The notes under the pieces are model-generated. The model was not told where the DNA came from. It saw only the letters and a list, made by a program, of their open reading frames with translations, and made no database searches. This document shows, one piece after another, positions 6,708 to 14,647 of a stretch of DNA of 64,000 nt; position 1 is the stretch's first letter, and each line of letters starts with the position of its first letter. Source of the DNA: Streptomyces sp. CB02009 (GTDB lineage: Bacteria > Actinomycetota > Actinomycetes > Streptomycetales > Streptomycetaceae); NCBI RefSeq assembly GCF_001905825.1, contig NZ_LIVV01000010.1, positions 186,001-250,000 on the forward strand, read 5' to 3'. A program made the position numbers and the translations under genes.

Positions 6708-8450
6708 ATGATCCGCTCCGAACGCCCCCACAAGCGCAGCCCCCGCACCGCCCAGGCGAAGTCCACGTCACAGCCGAAGGCCTCCCGTGGAGGGCGCCGT
6801 CCCTCCGCGCCCCCGCCGCCGAGCGAGTTCACGCCGCCGGAGACGGTGACGCCCGCCCTGCCCGCGGTGGCCGCCTTCGCCGACCTCGACATGCCCGAGG
6901 GCCTGCTGCGGACCCTGGGCGAGCAGGGCGTCACGGAGCCGTTCCCGATCCAGGCCGCGACCCTTCCGAACTCGCTGGCCGGCCGTGACGTGCTCGGCCG
7001 GGGGCGTACCGGCTCCGGCAAGACCCTCGCGTTCGGACTCGCGATCCTGGCCCGTTCGGCCGGCCGCCGCGCCGAGCCGGGCGCGCCCCTCGCGCTCGTC
7101 CTGGTGCCCACCCGCGAGCTCGCCCAGCAGGTGACCGACGCGCTCACCCCGTACGCCTCCGCGCTGCGGCTCCGCGTCACCACCGTCGTCGGCGGCATGT
7201 CGATCAGCCGGCAGTCGTCCGCGCTGCGCCGCGGCGCCGAGATCCTCATCGCCACGCCCGGCCGGCTGCACGACCTCATCGACCGCGGCGACTGCCGTCT
7301 CGACCAGGTCGCCGTCACCGTCCTCGACGAGGCCGACCAGATGGCCGACATGGGCTTCCTGCCCCAGGTCACGAAGCTGCTCAAGCAGGTCGAGCCGGGC
7401 GGGCAGCGCCTGCTGTTCTCGGCCACCCTCGACCGGAACGTCGACCGGCTGGTCAAGATGTTCCTCGACGACCCGGTCGTCCACTCCGTCGACCCGTCGG
7501 CCGGCGCGGTCACGACGATGGAGCACCACGTCCTGTACGTGATGGACGAGACCGACAAGAAGGCCGTCACGCTGAAGATCGCTGCCCGCGACGGCCGGAC
7601 GATCCTCTTCCTGGACACCAAGCGCTCCGTGGACCGGCTGGTCAAGCGGCTCCTCGCCAACGGTGTACGGGCCTCCGGCCTGCACGGCGGCCGCTCGCAG
7701 CCGCAGCGCAACCGGACCCTGGACCAGTTCAAGAGCGGCCAGGTCACCACGCTCGTCGCCACGAACGTGGCCGCCCGAGGCATCCACGTCGACGACCTCG
7801 ACATGGTCGTCAACGTCGACCCGCCGATGGACCACAAGGACTACCTGCACCGCGGCGGCCGCACCGCCCGCGCCGGTGAGTCCGGCAGCGTCTTCACCCT
7901 GGTGCTGCCCGAGCAGAAGCGCGACATGGGCCGACTGATGTCGCACGCGGGCATCAGCCCCCGCACGGCGCAGATCAAGTCCAGCGACGAGCAGCTCGCC
8001 GAGCTGACCGGCGCGCGGGAGCCCTCGGGCGTCCCGGTCGTCGTCGAGACCCCGCAGCCGACCCAGCCGCGCAAGCCGGCCGGGTCCGGCTCCGGTGCCG
8101 GTGGCGGCCGTTCCGGCGGTCGGCGCCGCCGTCCCGCGGGGGCCGGAGGCACGGCCGGTACGGGCACGGCCTCGGGCCGTTCCGGAACCGCGGGCACGGC
8201 CTCGGGCCGCGCCGCGGGCTCCTCGGGCCGTGCGTCGGGCTCCGCGGGCCGCACCGCCGGTGCCGCCGGCGGCTCGGGCCGCGCGTCCGGCGGCGGCCGA
8301 GGCGCCGGCTCCGGCACGGGCGGCGGACGCGGTGCCGCCGCGGGCGCCGGAGCGGGTGCCGCCCGCTCCGGGCGTCAGGCTCCGGGCACCAGCCGTTCGC
8401 GCAGCGCGAGCAGCTCGCGGAACTCCAGGCCGAGGCCGTCCGACACGTAG
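6708..8450 (+). CDS. DEAD-box RNA helicase
   Basis: A 580-residue ATP-dependent RNA helicase. An N-terminal basic tail of about 60 residues is followed by the Q motif (FPIQAATLP), Walker A (GRTGSGKT), PTRELAQQV, TPGRLHDL, VLDEADQMADMG (DEAD box), SATLD, then domain 2 with LFLDTKRSVDRL, ATNVAARGIHVDDL and HRGGRTARAG. After about residue 460 the C-terminus is a low-complexity Gly/Arg/Ser/Ala tail of more than 100 residues, typical of RNA-binding RGG-like tails. ATG 6708 has AGAAAGG upstream. The role is probably RNA remodelling, for example in ribosome assembly or cold adaptation. Its 3' end overlaps the convergent phosphatase gene by 76 bp, which is unusual. Confidence 0.92.
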   Translation: MIRSERPHKRSPRTAQAKSTSQPKASRGGRRPSAPPPPSEFTPPETVTPALPAVAAFADLDMPEGLLRTLGEQGVTEPFPIQAATLPNSLAGRDVLGRGRTGSGKTLAFGLAILARSAGRRAEPGAPLALVLVPTRELAQQVTDALTPYASALRLRVTTVVGGMSISRQSSALRRGAEILIATPGRLHDLIDRGDCRLDQVAVTVLDEADQMADMGFLPQVTKLLKQVEPGGQRLLFSATLDRNVDRLVKMFLDDPVVHSVDPSAGAVTTMEHHVLYVMDETDKKAVTLKIAARDGRTILFLDTKRSVDRLVKRLLANGVRASGLHGGRSQPQRNRTLDQFKSGQVTTLVATNVAARGIHVDDLDMVVNVDPPMDHKDYLHRGGRTARAGESGSVFTLVLPEQKRDMGRLMSHAGISPRTAQIKSSDEQLAELTGAREPSGVPVVVETPQPTQPRKPAGSGSGAGGGRSGGRRRRPAGAGGTAGTGTASGRSGTAGTASGRAAGSSGRASGSAGRTAGAAGGSGRASGGGRGAGSGTGGGRGAAAGAGAGAARSGRQAPGTSRSRSASSSRNSRPRPSDT

Positions 8451-9277
8451 CGGAACACGCTCCCGTACGAGGAGCGCAGCTGCTCCAGGGCGGTGTCGAG
8501 GTACTCCGCCCGCACCTCCTGGAGCGGAATGATCAGGGCCGGGTTCTGCATGAGCCCGGCCTGTTTCAATCCCTCCCGCACCTTTGCGTCGTACGCGGCG
8601 CGGAAGGTGTTGGAGGCCAGGTAGTCCGCCCGGGCGAGGGAGTCGGGCACGCCCAGGAGCGTGAGCAGCAGCCAGCTCGCCCAGCCGGTGCGGTCCTTGC
8701 CCGAGGTGCAGTGCAGGAGCAGGGGCCCGCGGCGGCGGTCGGCCAGGTCCCGCAGGGTCGCCGCGAAGGCGGCCCGGTTCGCGGGGTCGGTGACGAACGT
8801 CCGGTACACCTCGCGCATGAACGCGGCGGCCCGGCCGCCGCCCAGCATCTCCTCCTGCCGCACCGGGTCGCGCGAGCCGATCGCGGTGAGCAGCTGTCCG
8901 AACAGGCCGTTGTCGGTGACGGGCCGGGGGACCGGGACGGCACCGGCCGGGAGCCGGTCGGCGCCGTCGTGGCCGACCTCCAGGGGGATCCGCAGATCGA
9001 CCACGGTGCCCAGGCCGAGCCCGGCGAGCGTGGTCAGGTCCGCGTCGGTCAGCTTGGCGAGGTGGTCGCCCCGGTAGGCGAGGCCGTACCGGACCCGGCT
9101 CCCGTCGTACGTGGGGTGGCCGCCGAGGTCGCGGACGTTGACCGCGCCCTGGAGCGGGATCTGCCGGATCGGGGGCGCCTGCGGGGACCGGGGGCGGGCG
9201 ACCGCCTGTGTGGGCAGGGCGCCGAGCAGGGCGGTGGCGCCGGTGGCGGTGAGCAGCGCGCGTCGAGACAGGTGCAC
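8375..9277 (-). CDS. Exported tyrosine/serine protein phosphatase
   Basis: A 300-residue protein with an N-terminal twin-arginine type signal (SRRALLTATGATALLGALP) ending near AVA. It then carries a tyrosine-phosphatase-like domain: RQIPLQGAVNVRDLGG is the start typical of this family, and the P-loop is LLLHCTSGKDRTGWAS with CX5R. Proteins of this type (PTP-like, MptpB/LipA family) dephosphorylate Tyr, Ser/Thr or phosphoinositides. Start GTG 9277 is selected because AAAGGAG precedes it and the signal peptide begins there; upstream in-frame starts would add a non-conserved tail. A 16-bp tandem repeat and a TetR-like palindrome lie upstream. Confidence 0.9.
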   Translation of the reverse strand: MHLSRRALLTATGATALLGALPTQAVARPRSPQAPPIRQIPLQGAVNVRDLGGHPTYDGSRVRYGLAYRGDHLAKLTDADLTTLAGLGLGTVVDLRIPLEVGHDGADRLPAGAVPVPRPVTDNGLFGQLLTAIGSRDPVRQEEMLGGGRAAAFMREVYRTFVTDPANRAAFAATLRDLADRRRGPLLLHCTSGKDRTGWASWLLLTLLGVPDSLARADYLASNTFRAAYDAKVREGLKQAGLMQNPALIIPLQEVRAEYLDTALEQLRSSYGSVFRYVSDGLGLEFRELLALRERLVPGA

Positions 9278-9314
9278 GGCCGGACTCCTTTGCGGCTCAA
9301 GGGGGTTGAGGGTC

Positions 9315-9378
9315 GAGGGCGGGCACCCGTGAGGGCGGGCGCCCATCAGGGCGGGTCCGCGTGAGTGCGGGCACCCGT
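9315..9378. repeat. 16-bp tandem repeat, four units
   Basis: Four units without gaps at 9315-9330, 9331-9346, 9347-9362 and 9363-9378 with consensus GAGGGCGGGCACCCGT; units 2-4 differ from unit 1 at a few positions. Inside each unit GGGC and CCCG can pair. It sits in the gap upstream of the exported phosphatase (start 9277, minus strand). Confidence 0.85.
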
Positions 9379-9399
9379 GGGCGCATCGACCACCCTTCC

Positions 9400-9417
9400 A
9401 CCTAACGTTTGTTAGGT
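9400..9417. promoter_or_regulatory. Palindromic operator candidate, TetR type
   Basis: ACCTAAC and GTTAGGT form a perfect 7-bp inverted repeat around GTTT. It is AT-richer than its surroundings and lies 123 bp upstream of the phosphatase start. TetR/AcrR regulators recognise sites of this shape. No regulator gene is adjacent, so the binding protein is unknown. The gap 9278-9609 otherwise holds only the 16-bp repeat and no gene. Confidence 0.5.
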
Positions 9418-9609
9418 CCGTTCTCGGAGGGAAGGTAGCAGCCGACGGGCCTGGAGGGGAGGGTCGTGCGCGGCCGCCCCGTTCCCCGCGAAGCGCCGAT
9501 CACTCCCGTGCACACGGGATCCGCACGTTCGCGACCAAGGAGTCAACGTCCGGCGAATTGAAGGGAATCGGCCTTCCCGGCCGGATCTACGCGCGTCAAA
9601 ATCTCAGCC

Positions 9610-10032
9610 ATGCGAATCCCCCCTCGATTCACCTTCGCCGGCGGTGTCGCCGCCGCCCTCGTCTCCTCCCTCCTCCTCGGCGCCCCGGCCACCGCCGCGG
9701 CCCCGGCGTCCGTCACGGCCCCGGCGTCCGTCACGGCCACCGCCGCCGTCGGGGACATCTGCTACTCCGACCTCCCCGGCGAGGCGTACACGACCCTGCG
9801 TCTGATCGACGCGGGCGGCCCCTTCCCGTACAGCCAGGACGGCTCCGTCTTCCAGAACCGGGAGCAGATCCTGCCGGGCCGCTCGACCGGCTACTACCAC
9901 GAGTACACGGTCGAGACCCCCGGCTCCTCCACCCGCGGCGCCCGCCGGATCGTGACCGGCGACTCGGCGCGGGAGGACTACTACACGTCCGACCACTACG
10001 CGTCCTTCGACCTGGTCGACTACGCCTGCTGA
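9610..10032 (+). CDS. Secreted guanyl-specific ribonuclease, RNase Sa type
   Basis: A 140-residue protein with a signal peptide (hydrophobic residues 10-24, Ala-rich cleavage region) followed by a mature domain nearly collinear with Streptomyces RNase Sa. Matches include ICYSDLPGEAYTTLRLI, PFPYSQDGSVFQNRE, GYYHEYTVETPG, RRIVTGD and SDHYASFDLVDYAC. The catalytic residues fit Glu98 (in YHEYT), Arg113 and His129, and Cys51-Cys140 matches the RNase Sa disulfide. It cleaves single-stranded RNA 3' of G, outside the cell. A short tandem APASVTAPASVTA precedes the domain. No barstar-like inhibitor gene is seen in the window. Confidence 0.93.
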   Translation: MRIPPRFTFAGGVAAALVSSLLLGAPATAAAPASVTAPASVTATAAVGDICYSDLPGEAYTTLRLIDAGGPFPYSQDGSVFQNREQILPGRSTGYYHEYTVETPGSSTRGARRIVTGDSAREDYYTSDHYASFDLVDYAC

Positions 10033-10033
10033 G

Positions 10034-10093
10034 CCCGCCCGGGAATCTGCCCGGGAGTCCACCCGGCAACCCGCCCGGGAGTCCGCCCGGGCA
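10034..10093. repeat. CCCGCCCGGG-type repeats between convergent genes
   Basis: About four degenerate copies of a CCGCCCGGGAGTC-like unit fill the 60 bp between the RNase stop and the stop of the ankyrin/HEAT gene. They could fold into alternative hairpins and may serve as a bidirectional terminator. There is no T-tract. Confidence 0.55.
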
Positions 10094-10095
10094 GG

Positions 10096-11700
10096 TCAGG
10101 CGCGGCGCGGGGACGTCCATTCCAGACGGGTCCTGACCCGGGGGTCGTGGACGTACTCCAGGGCGGCGAGTGCCGTCTCCCGCGCCGCGCCCTCCGGGTC
10201 GCCGTCCGCCAGGGCCGAGGCCAGCGCGTCGACGGCGCGCGGGTCCTGACGGATCGCCAGCCCGCGCGCGGCTTCCGCCGCCGTCTCCGGATCGGTGTCG
10301 CCGAGCCGCTCGGCGAGCCCCTCCCGCACCAGCGGGGTGTCGTCGGGCAGCTCGGCGAGCGCGAGCGTCGCCCAGTCCCGCACCCGCGCGTCCCCGTCCC
10401 GGCTGAGCGCGAGCAGCACCCCGAGCGCCTCCAGGTGCCCGGCCGGCACGATCCCGGCGAGGGCCCCCGCGACCGCCCGCCGGACGGCCGCGTCGGGATG
10501 CCCCGCCGCGGCGAGGAGTTCGGGTACGGCCGCCGGGTCCCCGCACTCCCCGAGCGCCGTCACCACCGAAAGGACCGGCTCCCGCGCCGGTACGGGCGAA
10601 GCCCCCGGCATCGGCGAAGGCCCCGGTACCGGCGAAGACCCCGGCGCCGAGGAAGGCCCCGGCTCCCGCGCAGAGGGAATCCGCCCGCGCCCCGCGGGTC
10701 CCGCCTCCCGCGGCACCGCCACCGCCACCGTCACCTCGGCCGCGACCCGGCGCAGCACAGGGACCGCGCTCGCCGCGAAGCCCGGCAGCGCGCCGAGCAC
10801 CCTCGCGCCCAGCGCCCGGCGCAGCGGGTCGCGGTACGCGCACCACGCGGCCGCCGCCACGAACGTCTCCTCGTCGGCGCGGCCGGCGAGTTCGGCCACC
10901 GCCGTCGTCCAGTCGTCGAGCTCGGGATCGCCGCAGCGCAGCGCCCGCGCCGCCAGCTCCTCGTGCGAGGTGTGCAGCCCGAGCGCCGCCTCGACCAGCG
11001 TGGCGATCGCCGCGTGCCCGGTCTGCCGGTCGTCGCCGCGACCGGGCGCGCCGTCCTCCCGCAGCAGCTCGACGACCACCGTCACCCCGCCGTCCTCGCG
11101 GACCCGGCGGACCACCGCCTCGTACGTCTCGCCGCCCTCGTTCCCCGCGACGAGTCCGCGCCGCAGCTCGGCCGCCATGTCGACGCCGATCCAGCGCCGG
11201 GCCTCCCGCAGCGCGGCCTCCCGGGAGTTCGCCCCGTGGTCGAGCAGCGCCCGTACGCAGCCGGTGGAGCCGCGCCGGGCGGCGGCCACCAGCGGCAGGA
11301 TCCCGTCGGGCCCGCGCCGGTCGGGGTCGGCCCCGTACTCGAGCAGCAGCCGGGCCGTGTCGCTGTGCCCGAGCCGCAGGGCCCAGGCGAGGGCCGTGAA
11401 GCCGTACGCCTCCTCCTGGTCGGGTGCGGCACCCGCCGCGAGCAGCGCCCGTACCACCTCGGTGTGCCCGCCGACGGCGGCCCCGCACAGGGGCAGGTCG
11501 TCGCCGTCCGCGCCGCTGCCCCGGCCGGGATCCGCCCCGGCGGCCAGCAGCACCCGTACGATTCCGGCCTCGTCGCCGACGGCCGCCCGGTACAGCGCGG
11601 TCTCCCCGTCCTCCCGGCCCTCGGGGTCGGCCCCGTCCCGCAGGGCCTGTACGGCCCCGTCCTCGTCTCCGTCACGGATGGCGTCGAACAGCGTGCTCAT
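10096..11700 (-). CDS. Ankyrin-repeat and HEAT-repeat protein
   Basis: A 534-residue cytoplasmic protein with no signal or membrane segment. Residues about 1-160 hold four to five ankyrin repeats with the usual ALYRAAVGDEAGIVRVLLAAGAD and LLLEYGADPDRRG patterns. A middle domain covers about 160-310. A Pro/Ser-rich spacer near 345-375 is a repeated PVPG/PSP element. The C-terminal half has HEAT-like helical repeats (VTALGECGDPAAVPELLAAA, then VRDWATLALAELPDD), typical of protein-binding scaffolds. ATG 11700 starts MSTLFDAIRDGD. It is convergent with the RNase gene. The function is unknown; it probably mediates protein-protein contact. Confidence 0.85.
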   Translation of the reverse strand: MSTLFDAIRDGDEDGAVQALRDGADPEGREDGETALYRAAVGDEAGIVRVLLAAGADPGRGSGADGDDLPLCGAAVGGHTEVVRALLAAGAAPDQEEAYGFTALAWALRLGHSDTARLLLEYGADPDRRGPDGILPLVAAARRGSTGCVRALLDHGANSREAALREARRWIGVDMAAELRRGLVAGNEGGETYEAVVRRVREDGGVTVVVELLREDGAPGRGDDRQTGHAAIATLVEAALGLHTSHEELAARALRCGDPELDDWTTAVAELAGRADEETFVAAAAWCAYRDPLRRALGARVLGALPGFAASAVPVLRRVAAEVTVAVAVPREAGPAGRGRIPSAREPGPSSAPGSSPVPGPSPMPGASPVPAREPVLSVVTALGECGDPAAVPELLAAAGHPDAAVRRAVAGALAGIVPAGHLEALGVLLALSRDGDARVRDWATLALAELPDDTPLVREGLAERLGDTDPETAAEAARGLAIRQDPRAVDALASALADGDPEGAARETALAALEYVHDPRVRTRLEWTSPRRA

Positions 11701-11825
11701 GCGCCGACCCTGACCCGCCGTCCGGTCCTGGCGCAAATCGATTCCCACCCTTCCGTCCCACCCGGCTCCCCGCCCCGTTCCCGGCGCCGCGGCCGGCTCG
11801 TACGCCTGTGCCAGAATCGGGCCGC

Positions 11826-12302
11826 ATGACGCACGATCACGATCACGGCCGGGACGGTGCGACGCTCAGCGTCGGCCATGGGGACACCGCCCTCGCGAAG
11901 GCCCTGGAGGAGGGGCTCGACGCCTTCAACTTCGCGGCCACGGACACCACCCCCGAGGACCAGGGCGAGCTGTCCGTGAAGGCGGTCGACGAGCGCGGGG
12001 AGCTGATCGGCGGCCTCACCGGCTGGACCTGGAGCGGCCTCTTCGGCATCGACATGCTGTGGGTCCGCGAGGACAGTCGGCAGGACGGCTGGGGGAGCCG
12101 CCTCCTGCGCGCCGCCGAGGACGAGGCGCGGCGGCGCGGCTGCGACCGCGCCACCGTCTCGTCGTTCACCTTCCAGGCCCCGGACTTCTACCGGCGGCAC
12201 GGTTACGTCGAGACCGGCCGGGTGCTCGGCATCCCCGGCGGCGCCGAGGACGTCCACTTCCACAAGAACCTGCTCCAGGACCGGCCCGGCGACCAGGGGT
12301 AG
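11826..12302 (+). CDS. GNAT-family N-acetyltransferase
   Basis: A 158-residue protein with the GCN5-type acetyl-CoA binding motif A near residues 77-97 (MLWVREDSRQDGWGSRLLRAAE, with the Q/RxxGxG/A loop as RQDGWG) and a C-terminal FYRRHGYVETGRVLG motif. The N-terminus is His/Asp-rich (MTHDHDHGRDG), which may bind metal. The acceptor is unknown. A CAGAAT hexamer ends 8 nt before the ATG and no ribosome site is present, suggesting a near-leaderless mRNA. Confidence 0.87.
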   Translation: MTHDHDHGRDGATLSVGHGDTALAKALEEGLDAFNFAATDTTPEDQGELSVKAVDERGELIGGLTGWTWSGLFGIDMLWVREDSRQDGWGSRLLRAAEDEARRRGCDRATVSSFTFQAPDFYRRHGYVETGRVLGIPGGAEDVHFHKNLLQDRPGDQG

Positions 12303-12332
12303 ACCTCCTCCGAGCCCCGCCGGCGAGCAGGC

Positions 12333-13217
12333 CTAACCCGCGCACTCCAGCACCGTCCGGCACACCCCGCACCGGGCCTTCAGCGCCCGGCCCGCCGGGA
12401 TCCGCAGGCGCTGCCGGCAGACCGGGCAGAGGAACGAGACACCGGTCGCCGGCGCCCCGCCCGTGAAGGCGTACGGGGCGCCCTCGCCGGCCCGCCCCCG
12501 CCGCCGCTCCCAGCCGTACCGGCGCCGCTCGGCCCAGCCGGCCCCGGCGAGCGGCGGCGCCGACCGCTCCCGGTCGGCCTCGGCCCGGCCCCGTACCCAG
12601 GCCTCGTACGCCACGGCGCTGGTGAACCACGGTGACGGGTCCTCGCCGAACACCTCGGCCCGTTTGGCGAGGACGTAGCCGAACTCCTCCGGGGTCAGAT
12701 AGCCGAGCTTCTGGCTCTCCACCCCGTCCTGGCGGTACGCGTCGAGCAGCAGCCACCCCGCGCCCAGGTACGTGGTGACGACGTCGGTGAGGATCTCGTT
12801 CTCCGCGGTCCCGGGGAAGCCGAGGCCGAGCCGGTGCAGCAGGACGTGGGTGATCTCGTGGGCGAGGGCCGCGCCGATGTCCCGGCGGCGGGTCCGGAAG
12901 CGGTCGTTCAGCTCCACGAAGTACTCGGGCCCCGCGGCGAGCTCGACGGCCGCCGCGTGCTCCATCGGCCGGAAACTCACCACCAGGCGCGCCTCGGGCA
13001 GCCGCAGGTGCCGGACCAGGGCGCGGGCCACCCGCTGGGTGCCGAGGTGCAGGTCCTCGTCGTCCCCGAGGGCCACGTCGGCGGGGGCCACGCTCGTCGG
13101 GTGGCGGTGTACCCCGTCGGGGGAGAGGCGCCGGTAGAGCGCGGTGAGCGAGGCCCCGACGGCGGCGCGGTGCGGGAAGCCGTGGGCGACGCGGTCGCCC
13201 TCCTGACGGTGCGGCAT
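12333..13217 (-). CDS. Putative zinc metalloprotease-like protein with C-terminal zinc ribbon
   Basis: A 294-residue protein. The centre has HEITH at residues 120-124 and a downstream Glu in GTAENEILTDVV (residue 139), which fits a gluzincin-like HExxH...E site. The C-terminus has FLCPVCRQRLRIP and KARCGVCRTVLEC, two CxxC pairs forming a zinc ribbon. Between them is an Arg/Gly-rich segment. It has no signal peptide and so is a cytoplasmic protein. The start at ATG 13217 is the first in frame. No close named family is recognised; activity as a peptidase is inferred only from the HExxH motif. It is divergent from sprT. Confidence 0.7.
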   Translation of the reverse strand: MPHRQEGDRVAHGFPHRAAVGASLTALYRRLSPDGVHRHPTSVAPADVALGDDEDLHLGTQRVARALVRHLRLPEARLVVSFRPMEHAAAVELAAGPEYFVELNDRFRTRRRDIGAALAHEITHVLLHRLGLGFPGTAENEILTDVVTTYLGAGWLLLDAYRQDGVESQKLGYLTPEEFGYVLAKRAEVFGEDPSPWFTSAVAYEAWVRGRAEADRERSAPPLAGAGWAERRRYGWERRRGRAGEGAPYAFTGGAPATGVSFLCPVCRQRLRIPAGRALKARCGVCRTVLECAG

Positions 13218-13374
13218 ACGGGACCCCCCCTCTGGCCCATTTTACGACCCGGTGCGGTGTGGCTGAAAAGGCTTCCTTGTGGCGGCAGTTGAGAGTTGTC
13301 CATAATCCGGACATGACTTGACGGGCGCATGTCATCGCCTGTCGAGGCAACCCCCCATGAGAGAAGGCAGACAC

Positions 13375-14157
13375 GTGAATCAGAACCGCATGGTCCGTGC
13401 CCTCCAGAAGCTCGCCGCCGCCGGCGCCGTCGTCCTGGCGGCCGTCAGCCTCCAGCCCACTACCGCCTCCGCCGCCCCCGCCCCCGTCGTCGGAGGCACC
13501 CGCGCCGCCCAGGGCGAGTTCCCCTGGATGGTCCGGCTCTCCATGGGCTGCGGCGGCTCGCTGATCACCCCGCAGGTCGTCCTCACCGCGGCCCACTGTG
13601 TGAGCGGCTCCGGCAACAACACCAGCATCACCGCCACCGCCGGAGTCGTGGACCTGCAGAGCAGCAGCGCGATCAAGGTCAAGTCCACCAAGGTCCTCCA
13701 GGCCCCCGGCTACAACGGCAAGGGCAAGGACTGGGCGCTGATCAAGCTGGCCAGCCCGATCACCTCGCTGCCCAACCTGAAGCTCGCCGAGACCACCGCG
13801 TACAACACCGGCACCTTCACGGTGGCCGGCTGGGGCGCGGCCCGTGAGGGCGGCGGTCAGCAGCGCTACATGCTCAAGGCGAACGTGCCGTTCGTCTCCG
13901 ACGCCTCCTGCCAGAGCTCGTACGGCAGCGACCTCGTCCCCGCCGAGGAGATCTGCGCCGGCTACAGCCAGGGCGGCGTCGACACCTGCCAGGGCGACTC
14001 CGGCGGCCCCATGTTCCGCAAGGACAACGCCGGAGCGTGGGTCCAGGTCGGCATCGTGAGCTGGGGCCAGGGCTGCGCCCGGCCCAACTACCCCGGCGTC
14101 TACACGGAGGTCTCGACCTTCGCCGCCGCGATCAAGTCGGCCGCGGCGACGCTGTAG
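13375..14157 (+). CDS. sprT: Secreted trypsin-like serine protease (SGT/SprT family)
   Basis: A 260-residue preproenzyme: signal peptide 1-33, a short propeptide ending APAP, then mature VVGGTRAAQGEFPW. The sequence is a close match to Streptomyces griseus trypsin: catalytic His74 in TAAHC, Asp119 in KDWALIKL, Ser209 in GDSGGP, and Asp203 six residues before the Ser, the S1 pocket residue that gives Arg/Lys specificity. Cysteine pairs for the disulfides are present. GTG 13375 follows AGAAGG. It is extracellular and probably involved in mycelium protein turnover. The symbol is by similarity. Confidence 0.92.
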   Translation: MNQNRMVRALQKLAAAGAVVLAAVSLQPTTASAAPAPVVGGTRAAQGEFPWMVRLSMGCGGSLITPQVVLTAAHCVSGSGNNTSITATAGVVDLQSSSAIKVKSTKVLQAPGYNGKGKDWALIKLASPITSLPNLKLAETTAYNTGTFTVAGWGAAREGGGQQRYMLKANVPFVSDASCQSSYGSDLVPAEEICAGYSQGGVDTCQGDSGGPMFRKDNAGAWVQVGIVSWGQGCARPNYPGVYTEVSTFAAAIKSAAATL

Positions 14158-14233
14158 CGGTCCGCACGACCAGGTGCCCCGGAGCGGCCTCGGCTCCGGG
14201 GCACCACCGCGTACTGGCTCCCGCCGTACGGGG

Positions 14234-14640
14234 ACGGGCTCGGCGGACGCCGGGCGCGTCGGACTCCTGCGGGTCGCGGGCTTCGAGGGACGCCGGCCGG
14301 CCGGGCTTCTGCGAGACGCGGGCTTCGGCGGACGCCGGGCGCGACGGCCTCCTGCGCGTCGCGGGCTCAGTCGACGCCGAGCTCGACGGCGTATTGCGGG
14401 ACGGGCGCCGCCTGAGGATTCGGCTAGCTCGACGGCCCCCTGCGGGAGGCGGGCTTCGGTGGACGCCGCGCCCGACGTCCTCCTGCGGGACGCGGGCTCA
14501 GTCGACGCCGAGCTCGACGGCGTACTGCGGGACGGGCGCAGCCTGAGGACTCGGCGAGCCCGACGGCACCCTGCGGGAGGCGGGCTTCGGCGGACGCCGG
14601 GCGCGACGGCCCCCGGCCCGACAGCCTCCCCCGCGGCGCG
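14234..14640. repeat. Direct repeats with about 131-bp period, containing copies of the GH35 gene 3' end
   Basis: The non-coding region between sprT and the beta-galactosidase gene is built of repeats. One clear pair is around 14361 and 14492, spaced 131 bp and very similar over more than 100 bp. Both contain the block GCTCAGTCGACGCCGAGC, and a third version (CTCAGACGACGCCGAGTTC) is the actual 3' end of the minus-strand beta-galactosidase gene. A further element, GCGGGCTTCGGYGGACGCCG, recurs about four times. No gene is seen here. Confidence 0.75.
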
Positions 14641-14647
14641 CACCGGC

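Noticed and set aside
6403..6711. 102-codon plus-strand frame across the 19-bp and 33-bp repeats
   Set aside because: Translation consists of the repeats themselves and has no ribosome site.
9315..9378. CRISPR or origin iterons
   Set aside because: Gapless degenerate 16-bp units, no replication gene nearby, and GC-rich without an AT-rich melting region.
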